A DNA stretch of 25,615 nt, taken from assembly GCA_045594645.1 (NCBI GenBank), contig JAZNYY010000040.1, forward strand, positions 1 through 25,615. Reading direction: 5' to 3'. Under the pieces are notes generated by a model, which did no database searches, was not told the DNA's origin, and saw only the letters and a list, made by a program, of their open reading frames with translations. Below, one piece after another: positions 1 through 8,510 of the stretch. Source of the DNA: Fimenecus sp045594645 (GTDB taxonomy: Bacteria > Bacillota > Clostridia > Oscillospirales > Acutalibacteraceae). A program made the translations under genes and the position numbers. The stretch's first letter is position 1, and each line of letters starts with the position of its first letter.

Positions 1-125
1 CTCTGGGTATGGACCAAGTATTCCAGCTGGGATCCCGACGTGAACACCTATGGCGGTATCAAGCGTAAAGGAGCCGATATGGGTTCATACCCCGGTGCCC
101 GCAGTTTCATGCTGGATGTTAAATT
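1..125 (+). CDS. C-terminal fragment of a SusC/RagA-like TonB-dependent receptor (foreign to the rest of the window)
   Basis: Frame 1 on the plus strand reads LWVWTKYSSWDPDVNTYGG, then GADMGSYPGARSF and MLDVKF. The pattern W/Y-D-P-x-V-N, G-x-D-x-G-S-Y-P-x-A-R-x-F followed by an alternating beta-strand is the usual end of Bacteroidetes SusC/RagA outer-membrane barrels, whose last residues are typically aromatic. The stretch is visibly GC-richer than what follows and belongs to an organism with an outer membrane, unlike the rest of the window. The family resemblance stops at about base 125. The frame stays open to a TAA at 190-192, but those extra codons are the antisense of the neighbouring gene. 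The fragment runs in from outside the window. Identification is from motif memory only; a chimeric join is the simplest explanation. Confidence 0.6.
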
Positions 126-1193
126 CATTAGCCAATCGAATCCTGCAATTAAATCTGATTCAGAAGTAACCGAATCAGAATTAATAACATAATTCTCTTC
201 CGTACCAAACAAATCCCTTGCTATACCACGGCTCTTTACCGAATAACCAATTACCAATGTTGGTACACAAGTAGAATAAGCAGCAATAGTAGAGTGTGTT
301 CTTGCACCGATGAACATTCTGCATTGAGAAATATACCATTTCAACTGAGTTGCATTGCAATCTTCAATTTTTACAACTCTGCCTGTATCTTTGAATATAT
401 CATAGATTTTCTGTATGGGTAATCTGTCGTTATTATCATGCCAAACAACATGAGGTATCAAAGCAACTTGCAAATCTGTGGTATTTATAATGTGTTCTAC
501 CATTTTACAATATGCTTCAAATAATTTTTCACTGCCAAAATTCAAAATCATAGGACTTATGTTGATACCAATAGTGTTACCCTTTACAAAACCTTCTGGT
601 AAGACACATTCATTTTTAGGAAGTATGAATGCAGAGTCAGGAACTAACATAATATCTGTTTTAACTCCTGCTTCTTTCATTGCGTTATATGTAATTGACT
701 CTCTTACCGTAATTAAAGAATATCTGGACATATCTTCCACTACAGCGGGGTCTTTTAACAAATCGGGCTCAACTGAGCAACCGTATAAAACGGTTTTTGC
801 ACCGCGTTTATTGAGTTCTTTATTCAGTAATGCTAAAACATCAGGTTTACCATCATAACAATAGTTATCACCGCCGATTGAATATGCAACTGTGTTTCTA
901 TCTGCCAAAGATAACAATTTACGATAAGCCGGTTTTACCCAAGACAAAGGTTGGTGTAAAAATTTGCTTTTACAAGCAGCAAGAAAGCCGATGGGATGTT
1001 TAAGTGGCAGAATCACTCCGCTTTCAATAAACTCTATGTCTTTACGGTCAGGCGTATAATAACGGTCTTCGTTCGGGTCGTGTGAGCAAACAATTACTTC
1101 TTCCTCAAAGTTTAATAAAGATGTAATCGTGCGTACCAATGCTTCACAACCGTGATTTCCGCTTCCACCATGAAAATATAAAACTGCTTTCAT
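48..1193 (-). CDS. Polysaccharide pyruvyl transferase family protein, 3' end replaced at a chimeric join
   Basis: This is a WcaK/CsaB-type pyruvyl transferase, a family that moves pyruvate from phosphoenolpyruvate onto sugars as a ketal and so adds negative charge to a surface polysaccharide. The N-terminal signature HGGSGNHGCEA is at residues 8-18, SIGGDNY at 105-111, and the family's C-terminal motif FIGARTHSTIAAY at 294-306. A GGAG ribosome binding site lies 6 nt before the ATG. It is the last gene of the minus-strand operon in the window. Residues up to about 357 (base ~123) read as native. The final ~24 residues are rich in P, L and R and are the antisense of a SusC-like fragment, so the true C-terminus is missing here. 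The substrate sugar cannot be told from sequence. Confidence 0.85.
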   Translation of the reverse strand: MKAVLYFHGGSGNHGCEALVRTITSLLNFEEEVIVCSHDPNEDRYYTPDRKDIEFIESGVILPLKHPIGFLAACKSKFLHQPLSWVKPAYRKLLSLADRNTVAYSIGGDNYCYDGKPDVLALLNKELNKRGAKTVLYGCSVEPDLLKDPAVVEDMSRYSLITVRESITYNAMKEAGVKTDIMLVPDSAFILPKNECVLPEGFVKGNTIGINISPMILNFGSEKLFEAYCKMVEHIINTTDLQVALIPHVVWHDNNDRLPIQKIYDIFKDTGRVVKIEDCNATQLKWYISQCRMFIGARTHSTIAAYSTCVPTLVIGYSVKSRGIARDLFGTEENYVINSDSVTSESDLIAGFDWLMNLTSSMKLRAPGYEPISAPLRLIPP

Positions 1194-1218
1194 ATTATTT
1201 CTCCATTCTAAAAAATAG

Positions 1219-2109
1219 TTAACAACCTATACGGGCAATAATCTGAGACGAATATAAAGTATCGTTAATATCCGAAACTTCAGTACCTCCGATTGCCTCA
1301 TTTGTATATTTGTTTTTTACAGGCACTTTTTCAGTTGCCCCCATTAAAAACCATTCATATTCTATGTCCACATGCCCAAGGTCAATAGACTGATAACCTT
1401 TTTTATGTAAATCATATGCCATTGCTGTAGCTGTAGGTCCTAAAGCCAATAAAATCAACGCATCTTTTTCGTTCTTTTCTACTTCCTTAATGATTTCATC
1501 ATAATAAGTAAAGGCATCTTTGGCAGGGCAGAGAATTCGTCGAATACTTTTAGCAGAATCAAATAAGTCATTTCCAATTCCAAGACGACTTTTTTCACCC
1601 TCTACCATAATGATATTTCTATCCTGCCAAATTTGCTTTAACAAGCTAAAATATAAGGGAGATTTTGATTTATCTTTTAGTCCCATATAAGGACGAGTAA
1701 TCTGGGTACAATAATATGTCTTTTGTGGTTTTAAACGCTTATACCATAAATGACGAGTATTTCGCACATGATTATCAAAATATTCTTGAGCTTTTTCAGT
1801 CAAATAAGAATAATCATCAAAAATATCATGCAAGCATACTAAAAAATCATCTTCTTCAGTCTGAAGAATTGCCTGCATTTTATCTGCAAGACGCTTATCA
1901 TATTTTTGAAATGGAATATCTTTGCCAACCATAATATCTAACTCTCCATCTCCATAACGAGAAACAGATGGGTTATTAGCAATAATCACTCTAAGTGTTT
2001 CTTCAATGTTTTTTACAATCGGCTTTGGATAAAAAGTTTTATAGAACCAGTGGTTCGGATATGACAAAAGCCATTTTGTACGATTTTTTATTTTTGTTGC
2101 AATACTCAT
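1219..2109 (-). CDS. GT-D fold glycosyltransferase (DUF1792 / SP_1767 type)
   Basis: The 296-residue protein carries the landmarks of the GT-D glycosyltransferase fold: SRYGDGELDIM at residues 50-60, GEKSRLGIGNDLFDSA at 171-186, LGPTATAMAYDL at 223-234 and DLGHVDIEYEWF at 243-254. Characterised relatives, such as streptococcal DUF1792 enzymes, transfer glucose in O-glycan assembly on surface adhesins. Here the protein sits inside a polysaccharide operon, so it more likely adds a sugar to the repeat unit, though protein glycosylation cannot be excluded. The start overlaps the stop of the upstream GT2 gene in an ATGA, which implies translational coupling. No signal peptide is seen, so it should act in the cytoplasm. 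Donor and acceptor are unknown. Confidence 0.85.
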   Translation of the reverse strand: MSIATKIKNRTKWLLSYPNHWFYKTFYPKPIVKNIEETLRVIIANNPSVSRYGDGELDIMVGKDIPFQKYDKRLADKMQAILQTEEDDFLVCLHDIFDDYSYLTEKAQEYFDNHVRNTRHLWYKRLKPQKTYYCTQITRPYMGLKDKSKSPLYFSLLKQIWQDRNIIMVEGEKSRLGIGNDLFDSAKSIRRILCPAKDAFTYYDEIIKEVEKNEKDALILLALGPTATAMAYDLHKKGYQSIDLGHVDIEYEWFLMGATEKVPVKNKYTNEAIGGTEVSDINDTLYSSQIIARIGC

Positions 2110-3110
2110 TTTAAAAGTCCCCTTATTGCTTTTTTTAGTTTTAACAACAACAAATACATTTTTGTGCTAAATACCACGAATGGTATATTCTTACTTTTCA
2201 TTGATAAGACTATCATTTTAAAAGTCAATGAATCATTGTAGTCTAATGCAGATTGAACCATTTGATTGTTACAAATAGCTCTCAGGCATTCATTTCGTTC
2301 ATTGGCATTTGCCAACATAGAGCCGGTAACACATTCCATAATATTGCCAAAAAGACGCTTATAAAAATAGCTCTCATTTTCAGCGGTATATGCTTTCTCA
2401 GCAACCAAAAATTCACGAATTTGTGTATAACCTTTGAGATACCAATCAAACAATTGCGGATAATATCGTTTTGATAAAGAAGTGGCTGCCTGTCTGTACA
2501 TAACCAGAGCATCTTTTTCAAATGCAATATTCTTACAATTAGAATAATAAGCCAAATTGAACAGCAAATCTTCGTTAATCGCAATGCTCGAATCAAAATG
2601 AATATTATTATTTAAAATAATATCTCGTTTATAAAGCTTACCCCAAGGGAAGTTAAAGAGTGTGGGAAAGAAAATATGGAAATGATTTAAAAATCCGTGT
2701 AAATCATATTGAGTCTGTGTGCAAGATACATCTATAGAAAAATCAGGACTACCATCACTATAGAAAGCCACAAAATTTCCCAACACCAAATCAGCATTAT
2801 GAGATAAAAGTTTATTGAAATAACCTTCAGTAAGATAGTCATCACTATCTAAAAAGAAAACATAATCGCCTGTTGCTTCTTTTAATCCGGTATTTCTTGC
2901 AACAGATGCACCGCTGTTTTGTTGATGAATTACTCGAACACGCAAATCTTTAGCCGTATATTCATCGCACATCTGGGGGCAATTATCCGGTGAGCCGTCA
3001 TCAACTAAAATTATTTCGCTGTCTGCCGGTGCTTCAGATAATACGCTGTCAACACATTGACAAAGCGTAGCTTCTGATTTATATACCGGAATAATAATAC
3101 TTAGCAACAT
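2106..3110 (-). CDS. Glycosyltransferase family 2
   Basis: A GT-A fold inverting transferase typical of polysaccharide repeat-unit assembly. The N-terminus MLLSIIIPVYKSEATLCQC is the classical GT2 beginning. The nucleotide-binding DDGS is at residues 37-40, ASVARNTGL at 68-76, and the metal-binding DSDD at 88-91. I chose the ATG at 3110 because AAAGGA lies about 10 nt before it and because it yields the canonical GT2 N-terminus. An in-frame upstream ATG at 3137 would add nine residues lying within the previous gene. The gene starts 4 nt after the stop of the upstream gene and its TGA overlaps the next ATG by 4 nt. The C-terminal third is helical and probably sets acceptor choice. The donor is unknown. 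Confidence 0.9.
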   Translation of the reverse strand: MLLSIIIPVYKSEATLCQCVDSVLSEAPADSEIILVDDGSPDNCPQMCDEYTAKDLRVRVIHQQNSGASVARNTGLKEATGDYVFFLDSDDYLTEGYFNKLLSHNADLVLGNFVAFYSDGSPDFSIDVSCTQTQYDLHGFLNHFHIFFPTLFNFPWGKLYKRDIILNNNIHFDSSIAINEDLLFNLAYYSNCKNIAFEKDALVMYRQAATSLSKRYYPQLFDWYLKGYTQIREFLVAEKAYTAENESYFYKRLFGNIMECVTGSMLANANERNECLRAICNNQMVQSALDYNDSLTFKMIVLSMKSKNIPFVVFSTKMYLLLLKLKKAIRGLLK

Positions 3111-3114
3111 TGCT

Positions 3115-4038
3115 TCAGTTTTCCTTTCCATCACCAAAAATATTATTAAATGCCTGTGGATAATTTTGCTTTAATAAGCTTAAAGCTTTATCGTTTGCAC
3201 CGCCGATGCAGTTTTCAACCTGCAAGCTCTCGGTTTGTGAGCCGTCAATTACAGTAAATGTTTTATGATTTTTAACAGTTTTTACAATTTGCGTTCCGTT
3301 TAAAGCACTCATAAAACGCATCCATAAATCGTCGGCAGAAAAAGCAATCTCTTTCATCTTTTCAACATTAAACGCTTCTTCATTAACAGCGTTATATGGG
3401 TACAAAGCCCCACCGCCTGTTGAAGGGAACAAAACCGAGGAGGGTTGCTTTACACCTATGGGTGAACGCACCTTCCACTTAGAATAAGGCAAAAACTCTC
3501 CGTTTTCAATCGCTGCTGCTTGCGCGCGATTAGTAATTACACATTCCGGATACTTTTGATGTAATTTTACCAATCTTTCTATTGAATTTTCGGGATAAAT
3601 TAAATCATCATCATAGGTTATTATAAGTTCATCGGGTTTTTGCTCTTTAAGGGCATAGTGATATTTTTTATGTGATTTTAAATCTTCGCAAAATCTGATT
3701 TCAAGTCCTTTGCTTTTAAGAGTCTCTAAAAGCTCGGGCAATTCTTGATTTTCAAACTGCTCAGTTGCCAACCACAGAATAATTCTATCAGGTTTTACCG
3801 TCTGATTAAACAGGGATTTAATGGAATACCCAACACAATCAATTCTCGCGGGAAAGCTTGTAAGTGAAACAACAATCTTTTCGTCGCGGGGAGTATCATT
3901 GAGCGAAAGACCGTTAACAGACAAATTTTTTATGTACTGTCTTTCAAGTTTAGATATATAATTATAAATTCTACCGCTGAAAAAAGGTATTCTTAATCCT
4001 TCGGGCAGTTTAAAACAATCCAATGTTTTTATTTGCAT
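3115..4038 (-). CDS. Putative GT-A-like glycosyltransferase
   Basis: A 307-residue soluble protein. Residues 55-90 contain IVVSLTSFPARI and a following KSLFNQTVKPDRIILWL, the beginning of a divergent glycosyltransferase group found in capsule loci. A DxD-like metal and nucleotide-sugar motif, TYDDDLIYP, is at 141-149, and a second acidic motif, SADDLWMRF, at 234-242 resembles the catalytic-base region of GT-A enzymes. A glycine-rich STGGGALYP is at 206-214. It starts 10 nt inside the 3' end of the preceding gene and has only a weak ribosome binding site, so coupling is likely. The predicted role is adding one residue of the repeat unit. The family is recognised but donor and linkage are not. 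Confidence 0.8.
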   Translation of the reverse strand: MQIKTLDCFKLPEGLRIPFFSGRIYNYISKLERQYIKNLSVNGLSLNDTPRDEKIVVSLTSFPARIDCVGYSIKSLFNQTVKPDRIILWLATEQFENQELPELLETLKSKGLEIRFCEDLKSHKKYHYALKEQKPDELIITYDDDLIYPENSIERLVKLHQKYPECVITNRAQAAAIENGEFLPYSKWKVRSPIGVKQPSSVLFPSTGGGALYPYNAVNEEAFNVEKMKEIAFSADDLWMRFMSALNGTQIVKTVKNHKTFTVIDGSQTESLQVENCIGGANDKALSLLKQNYPQAFNNIFGDGKEN

Positions 4039-4922
4039 ACTTTTTCACCCAAAAATCTCATTAATCGTGGTAATTTTAAGCAAAGCGGTTTTACTATTAA
4101 ACTACTGTACTCTCTGTATCCGTCAACCACCACAAAGCCGTCTTCAGAATTAAAGGTATGAAATCCTAAATCATAGGGTTTATTACCCTCAGAAGAAATC
4201 ATCTTAACTTCTTTTTCTTCAAATTCAGTTTCAGATAACTTTAAAAGCTCCATTATTCTGATTCTATGACCGTACAATTTTTCGGAATCCTGAACAGGTC
4301 GGTATATTTTACCGTCTATTTCAAAGAAATTCCCTCCGGGGCGTGAATTTGTGACATCGCTCTTCACGGGATTGTTCTTATGCTCTTTCCATTCATCTGT
4401 ACCGATTTCACGATAGAATATCTTTAATCCGCAAAGCTTATTGTCGGCATCTGTTGCAAACATCCACTCTTTGCCGTCAAATTCAAGAATAGTCTGGTCT
4501 ATAAGACCTTTATTAAAGATTGTTTTTTTAGAAGTAATATCATTATTTTTATCCAGCTTATACGAATTGACTTTATCACATCTGAAAGACTCGGGAATAA
4601 TCTCACCATGGTATACAAAGGGATAAGACAAATGCACATCTTCTTCTATAACAGTCTTTTTGCTTATCAACTTCATACTTTTGCGGCTGACTGTAAGCAA
4701 AGAAATAACACCTTTGTTTGTATAAAATGGAAATTCTTCTACTAATATGTAATAATGGGATTCATCAACTGCATATAAAAACGGGTCGGCAAAAAAGCGG
4801 TCTTTATATTTATGCTTCATCCAACGAATTTTCACATCACTATCGGATTTGATAATATCCTCTGCGGAATTTTCAATTATTCCGATATTATAAACACCTA
4901 ATTTCAGTTTTTCTTTAAACAT
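4029..4922 (-). CDS. GINT1-N/GH43-like beta-propeller protein of a polysaccharide locus
   Basis: The 297 residues resemble the five-bladed beta-propeller domain found at the N-terminus of plant glucosamine inositol-phosphorylceramide transferase (GINT1) and in bacterial capsule loci. Repeating blade motifs include FFADPFLYA at 43-51, the run after HLSYPFVY at 97-104, IDQTILEFDGKEWMFAT around 140-160 and SRPGGNFFEIDGKIYRPVQD near 193-212. There is no signal peptide or membrane segment. In bacteria this domain is often fused or adjacent to glycosyl- or formyltransferases. Here it lies directly before a GT-A-like gene and overlaps it by 10 nt, so the two may form one functional unit. Whether the propeller is itself catalytic is unknown. 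Confidence 0.7.
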   Translation of the reverse strand: MFKEKLKLGVYNIGIIENSAEDIIKSDSDVKIRWMKHKYKDRFFADPFLYAVDESHYYILVEEFPFYTNKGVISLLTVSRKSMKLISKKTVIEEDVHLSYPFVYHGEIIPESFRCDKVNSYKLDKNNDITSKKTIFNKGLIDQTILEFDGKEWMFATDADNKLCGLKIFYREIGTDEWKEHKNNPVKSDVTNSRPGGNFFEIDGKIYRPVQDSEKLYGHRIRIMELLKLSETEFEEKEVKMISSEGNKPYDLGFHTFNSEDGFVVVDGYREYSSLIVKPLCLKLPRLMRFLGEKVCK

Positions 4923-4938
4923 TTATTCTCACACCTAA

Positions 4939-5991
4939 TTAAAAGAATACAAAATGCGAATATGCCGAACTCCAGAAAATATACAGGATAAACACCAGTG
5001 ATATCAGCATTTCCCACATTCTTTTCTCTTTATTTTTCTCAAGAGCAATCACATTTGGAATAAGCACAGCTGAACCGATGCTGTAATACAAAGAAAGACG
5101 GAATGCCTCGGCAACAACTGTTGACAACGCCAAGAAGCAAATACTTACTATAAGACAGTTTATTAACATATCAATTGAATGCAATTCCGGATTTTTCAGA
5201 TGATTGTTTCTGATAAACAAACAGAATATTAAAATAGCAAACTCGATGATAAATCCACTCCACGAAAGTGAAACAGTTCTGTCAGCATATTCTGAAACCT
5301 GCTCAGTCCAAGCCAGCGTTTCAATTAAATTTCTGAATGTATCCGGTGAGAAGTTCGCAACAAAGAATACTATGGTTATATACAAAAACTGTTTAAGACC
5401 TACTTTTTGCTTTGCAATTAAATAGGCAGGTAAAAACAATATTGCAGATGAATGGAACATTATAGCAATAACTACAAAAACTAAGAATTTTACAGGTTTT
5501 TTCTGCAGTATGCAATTAAATGCCAAACATACAAATGCCAAAGCCATAGTCTGACGCAATCCTGTTAATGTAAAGCTGAAATGCAAAGAAATCAAAATCA
5601 GCATACTCATCCATACATTTTTGGAATTCTTAAACACAAAATAACAAAAACATACTGCAAACAGTAAAGCTATCATTCCCATCCAGGCTTCAACCGAGAA
5701 ACCAATACTATTGAAAAACTTTGCCACCACAGAGAAAATCGGGTCTTTTAAGTCGCCGCGTTTACCCAATTCCATAATGTAATCGTATTCCATTGAGCCT
5801 GATTCTAAAAAGATATTCTTATAGTTTATCAAATCATCTACCGGTGATTCATCAATAGATTTAGCAGCAGAGATTACAAAAAGAAAAATGGCATTTAATA
5901 CATTGGTATATTTCTGTCGAATATAATTATTTTTAAATACAACATAGTATGCTACTGCAGAAATAAAAATCGCAAGCAAAACATAAATCAT
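4939..5991 (-). CDS. EpsG-family polysaccharide polymerase (membrane)
   Basis: A 350-residue integral membrane protein with about nine to ten hydrophobic segments, starting with MIYVLLAIFISAVAYYVVF. The EpsG/Wzy-like signatures are a membrane segment ending in FTLTGLRQTMALAF (near 143-156) and a following MFHSSAILFLPAYLIA. EpsG proteins are the predicted polymerases that join lipid-linked repeat units outside the membrane in Wzx/Wzy-type systems. A GGGGAAAG ribosome binding site precedes the ATG. It is the only polymerase candidate in the window, and no flippase is present, so that gene must lie elsewhere. Membrane topology was estimated by eye. Confidence 0.85.
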   Translation of the reverse strand: MIYVLLAIFISAVAYYVVFKNNYIRQKYTNVLNAIFLFVISAAKSIDESPVDDLINYKNIFLESGSMEYDYIMELGKRGDLKDPIFSVVAKFFNSIGFSVEAWMGMIALLFAVCFCYFVFKNSKNVWMSMLILISLHFSFTLTGLRQTMALAFVCLAFNCILQKKPVKFLVFVVIAIMFHSSAILFLPAYLIAKQKVGLKQFLYITIVFFVANFSPDTFRNLIETLAWTEQVSEYADRTVSLSWSGFIIEFAILIFCLFIRNNHLKNPELHSIDMLINCLIVSICFLALSTVVAEAFRLSLYYSIGSAVLIPNVIALEKNKEKRMWEMLISLVFILYIFWSSAYSHFVFF

Positions 5992-6004
5992 ATTTCTTTC
6001 CCCA

Positions 6005-7213
6005 TTACATATTTATTAATTCTTCATAAAGATTCATATACTCCTGTACACATAATTCTTTTGAAAAATTATTAACAACCTTATTAATACATGCCTGACT
6101 GTATGCGTCTTTTCCGTTTTTTTGGATTTCAAGTATACAGTCATATACTTTGGAAATATCTCCTTTAGGAACAACATAACCACATCCGTCGGACACAAGC
6201 TCCGGAAGTGCAGTGCTGTTATACACTATTGCGGGAGTACCACAAGCCAAAGCCTCTGCTATAACCTTTCCAAAGGTATCTTCATATGACATATGCACAT
6301 AAACATCTATTGAAGAATAAAGCTTTGCTAATTCTTCTGTGCTGGATATGTATCCTAACGGACGGATATTATTGGGCAGCTGAACATCTTCCAAGCCGTT
6401 TCCCGCCAGCAATATTTTCACATCATCGCCAAGCATTTCTGATAATGCTAAAACATCTTTGAATTTGCTGGAATTAACATCCCAACCGGCACTCATAAAC
6501 AAAACTGAAAATTCAGAATCAGAATTACTATATTTATCTGTTTCATCATTGCGTGGATAAAACACCGACAAATCAATCCAATTATATATTCTCTGTAATA
6601 TCTTGGCATTACTGAACAACGAATGTTTTGCCTCTTCTGTTATCCAATCAGAAACACCTATTACCGCCAAACGCGGTATATTGCCAAAATATCTTTTTTT
6701 ATCCTGCCACAAGGTTTTTGTGCGGTCGAAAAGCCAGCTTGCATTGTCATCTTTTAACTTTGGGCAAGAATGACAGCCTGTCTGCCATTTATAACAGCCT
6801 TTAACGGTATAATGAGTACATTTTCCTGTGTAAAAAAAGCAGTCGTGCAATGTTACTACTGTTGCAATATCTTTTTTTGCCAGATATTTCAAAAGCATAG
6901 GTATATTAATATAGTTTGCGTGCAGATTTCTTAAATGAACAACATCAGGATTACATTCAGAAATATATTTTATGGTTTTTATTGTACTGATTACAGAAAA
7001 ATAACCCTGTTTTCCAAATACTCTTGATAAAAAAGCGTGTGCTTTTCTGTCAAGCTTATTTCCTATTGTATATATATTGGATTTATATGTATCAGTTTCG
7101 GTAACTGCAGCATAAGAATTATGACCCTTTGATTGTAAGTACTCGTCCAATTCCTTTGTGGTTCTTCCGGTACTGCCTATTCCATAAACTGCGTTGATTT
7201 GCAAAATGTTCAC
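6005..7213 (-). CDS. Glycosyltransferase family 4 (WcaC-like, Cys-rich insert)
   Basis: A 402-residue GT-B retaining transferase. The N-terminal domain starts MNILQINAVYGIGSTGRTT and the C-terminal donor-binding domain carries EDTFGKVIAEALACGTPAIV at 311-330, where the conserved E-x7-E pair contacts the nucleotide sugar. A cysteine-rich insert, with cysteines at about 125, 132, 140, 147 and 150 around HDCFFYTGKCTHY, is typical of WcaC-like capsule enzymes and may be structural or metal-binding. The start is a GTG with AAGGA about 10 nt before it. The gene lies 28 nt after the preceding glycosyltransferase. The donor sugar is not predictable. Confidence 0.9.
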   Translation of the reverse strand: MNILQINAVYGIGSTGRTTKELDEYLQSKGHNSYAAVTETDTYKSNIYTIGNKLDRKAHAFLSRVFGKQGYFSVISTIKTIKYISECNPDVVHLRNLHANYINIPMLLKYLAKKDIATVVTLHDCFFYTGKCTHYTVKGCYKWQTGCHSCPKLKDDNASWLFDRTKTLWQDKKRYFGNIPRLAVIGVSDWITEEAKHSLFSNAKILQRIYNWIDLSVFYPRNDETDKYSNSDSEFSVLFMSAGWDVNSSKFKDVLALSEMLGDDVKILLAGNGLEDVQLPNNIRPLGYISSTEELAKLYSSIDVYVHMSYEDTFGKVIAEALACGTPAIVYNSTALPELVSDGCGYVVPKGDISKVYDCILEIQKNGKDAYSQACINKVVNNFSKELCVQEYMNLYEELINM

Positions 7214-7241
7214 GCGAATACTTCCTTATACACTATATTCT

Positions 7242-8510
7242 TTATAACGCCTTAAGTCTGTTATAAATACCTTCTTGAATAAATTTTATATTTCTTTCTC
7301 TCTTTAAAAATGAAACAATGTTATCACTCTGCTCTGCAACATCTATCTCTTTATTGAAAAGTTGTTCCAAAACATCGCGCATTTCCTGAGAATCAGTTAT
7401 GACTGTTGCTAAATTGTCTTTTTCTAAAACCATTATTGAATTTGCCTGACGAGGTCCAATAGCCAAAATCGGAACGCCTGTCAACATATAGTCAATAATT
7501 TTAGTAGAAAATGACATTTTAACTTCAAAAAGTGATTTTTCAGAAAAGCCTTCAATATGCAAAAGCAAATCTGCGGATTTCTGAATATTTTTAACCTCAG
7601 TGCTATCGACAGCACCTTTTAATTCAATAGAATTAATTGAGGCGAACTCTTCTTCCATCTCTTTTGAAAGATAGGTTTGAGTATAAATATCAATAACAGC
7701 TTTATTACTAAAATGAGTATCAATTGTTTTGCCTAGCGAAGACAAGACACTGAAGCGCTCTGCACTTATATTACCAGTATATATTATCTTTAAAATATCT
7801 TTGTTTTTCGGTTCGTGCAAAGGAATAGTGTTAATTTCCTCTTCAGTTACGCCTTTACCGATTAAATAACACGGCACCTCAAACTGTTCTGAATATTCAT
7901 CTGCCATATTCTGCGCAAATACCTCTAAATACTTACAGGATTTAATAATCTTTGTTATCTTCTTTTGCAAGTATTTACGATACTTTTTAGCGACAAACGA
8001 CAGGTTAGGTGGCATATTATATACATCATCTGAGATGTGCCCTACCACAGGGACATTTAATTTATCAATTATATATTGTTGTATGTCACACATATAAGGT
8101 GTTGCATATATGGGCAGATAAACAACATCCGGTTTATGCTGCTTTAAAAATTCATTCAGCACCTTACTTTTTTTCCATCTTCCGATTTTCCAAATCAAGT
8201 CACGAATAATAAAAGAAATTGTTCTACGCTTTTTTATGGCATTTACGGACATTACGCTATTAACTTCATCAATATTTTGGTTTTGCACTATTTCCCAACA
8301 AGGGTCATAATTAAGTTTTAAAATACTTTTAAAAACAGACTTATCGGTCATTTGAATTTCTTTTGCAGTAACATTGTTATTAGAAACACCGTTTCTGCAA
8401 GCTATGTTATATATTTCGACATTTTCCATTCCGCCGAAAAGGTTTGAAAAAGTATTACCAAAGCTATTTGAATTATCCCAAGTTGTGCTTGATATTGTTA
8501 ATATTTTCAT
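7242..8510 (-). CDS. GT-B glycosyltransferase-like protein
   Basis: The 422-residue protein has the two-domain layout of GT4/GT1-like GT-B enzymes. The N-terminal Rossmann domain begins MKILTISSTTWDNSNSFGNT, and DVVYLPIYATPYMCDI lies mid-domain. The C-terminal domain opens with IIYTGNISAERFSVL and contains FSTKIIDYMLTGVPILAIGP, the usual donor-binding loop region with a more divergent E-x7-E motif than its neighbours. The first codon overlaps the stop of the upstream GT2 gene by 4 nt (ATGA) and has no strong ribosome binding site of its own, so it probably depends on coupled translation. It most likely adds a sugar in the cytoplasm. It is more divergent than the other transferases here. Confidence 0.8.
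   Translation of the reverse strand: MKILTISSTTWDNSNSFGNTFSNLFGGMENVEIYNIACRNGVSNNNVTAKEIQMTDKSVFKSILKLNYDPCWEIVQNQNIDEVNSVMSVNAIKKRRTISFIIRDLIWKIGRWKKSKVLNEFLKQHKPDVVYLPIYATPYMCDIQQYIIDKLNVPVVGHISDDVYNMPPNLSFVAKKYRKYLQKKITKIIKSCKYLEVFAQNMADEYSEQFEVPCYLIGKGVTEEEINTIPLHEPKNKDILKIIYTGNISAERFSVLSSLGKTIDTHFSNKAVIDIYTQTYLSKEMEEEFASINSIELKGAVDSTEVKNIQKSADLLLHIEGFSEKSLFEVKMSFSTKIIDYMLTGVPILAIGPRQANSIMVLEKDNLATVITDSQEMRDVLEQLFNKEIDVAEQSDNIVSFLKRERNIKFIQEGIYNRLKAL

Noticed and set aside
478..858. A 126-codon plus-strand frame
   Set aside because: Antisense shadow of the pyruvyl transferase gene, with no ribosome binding site or motif.
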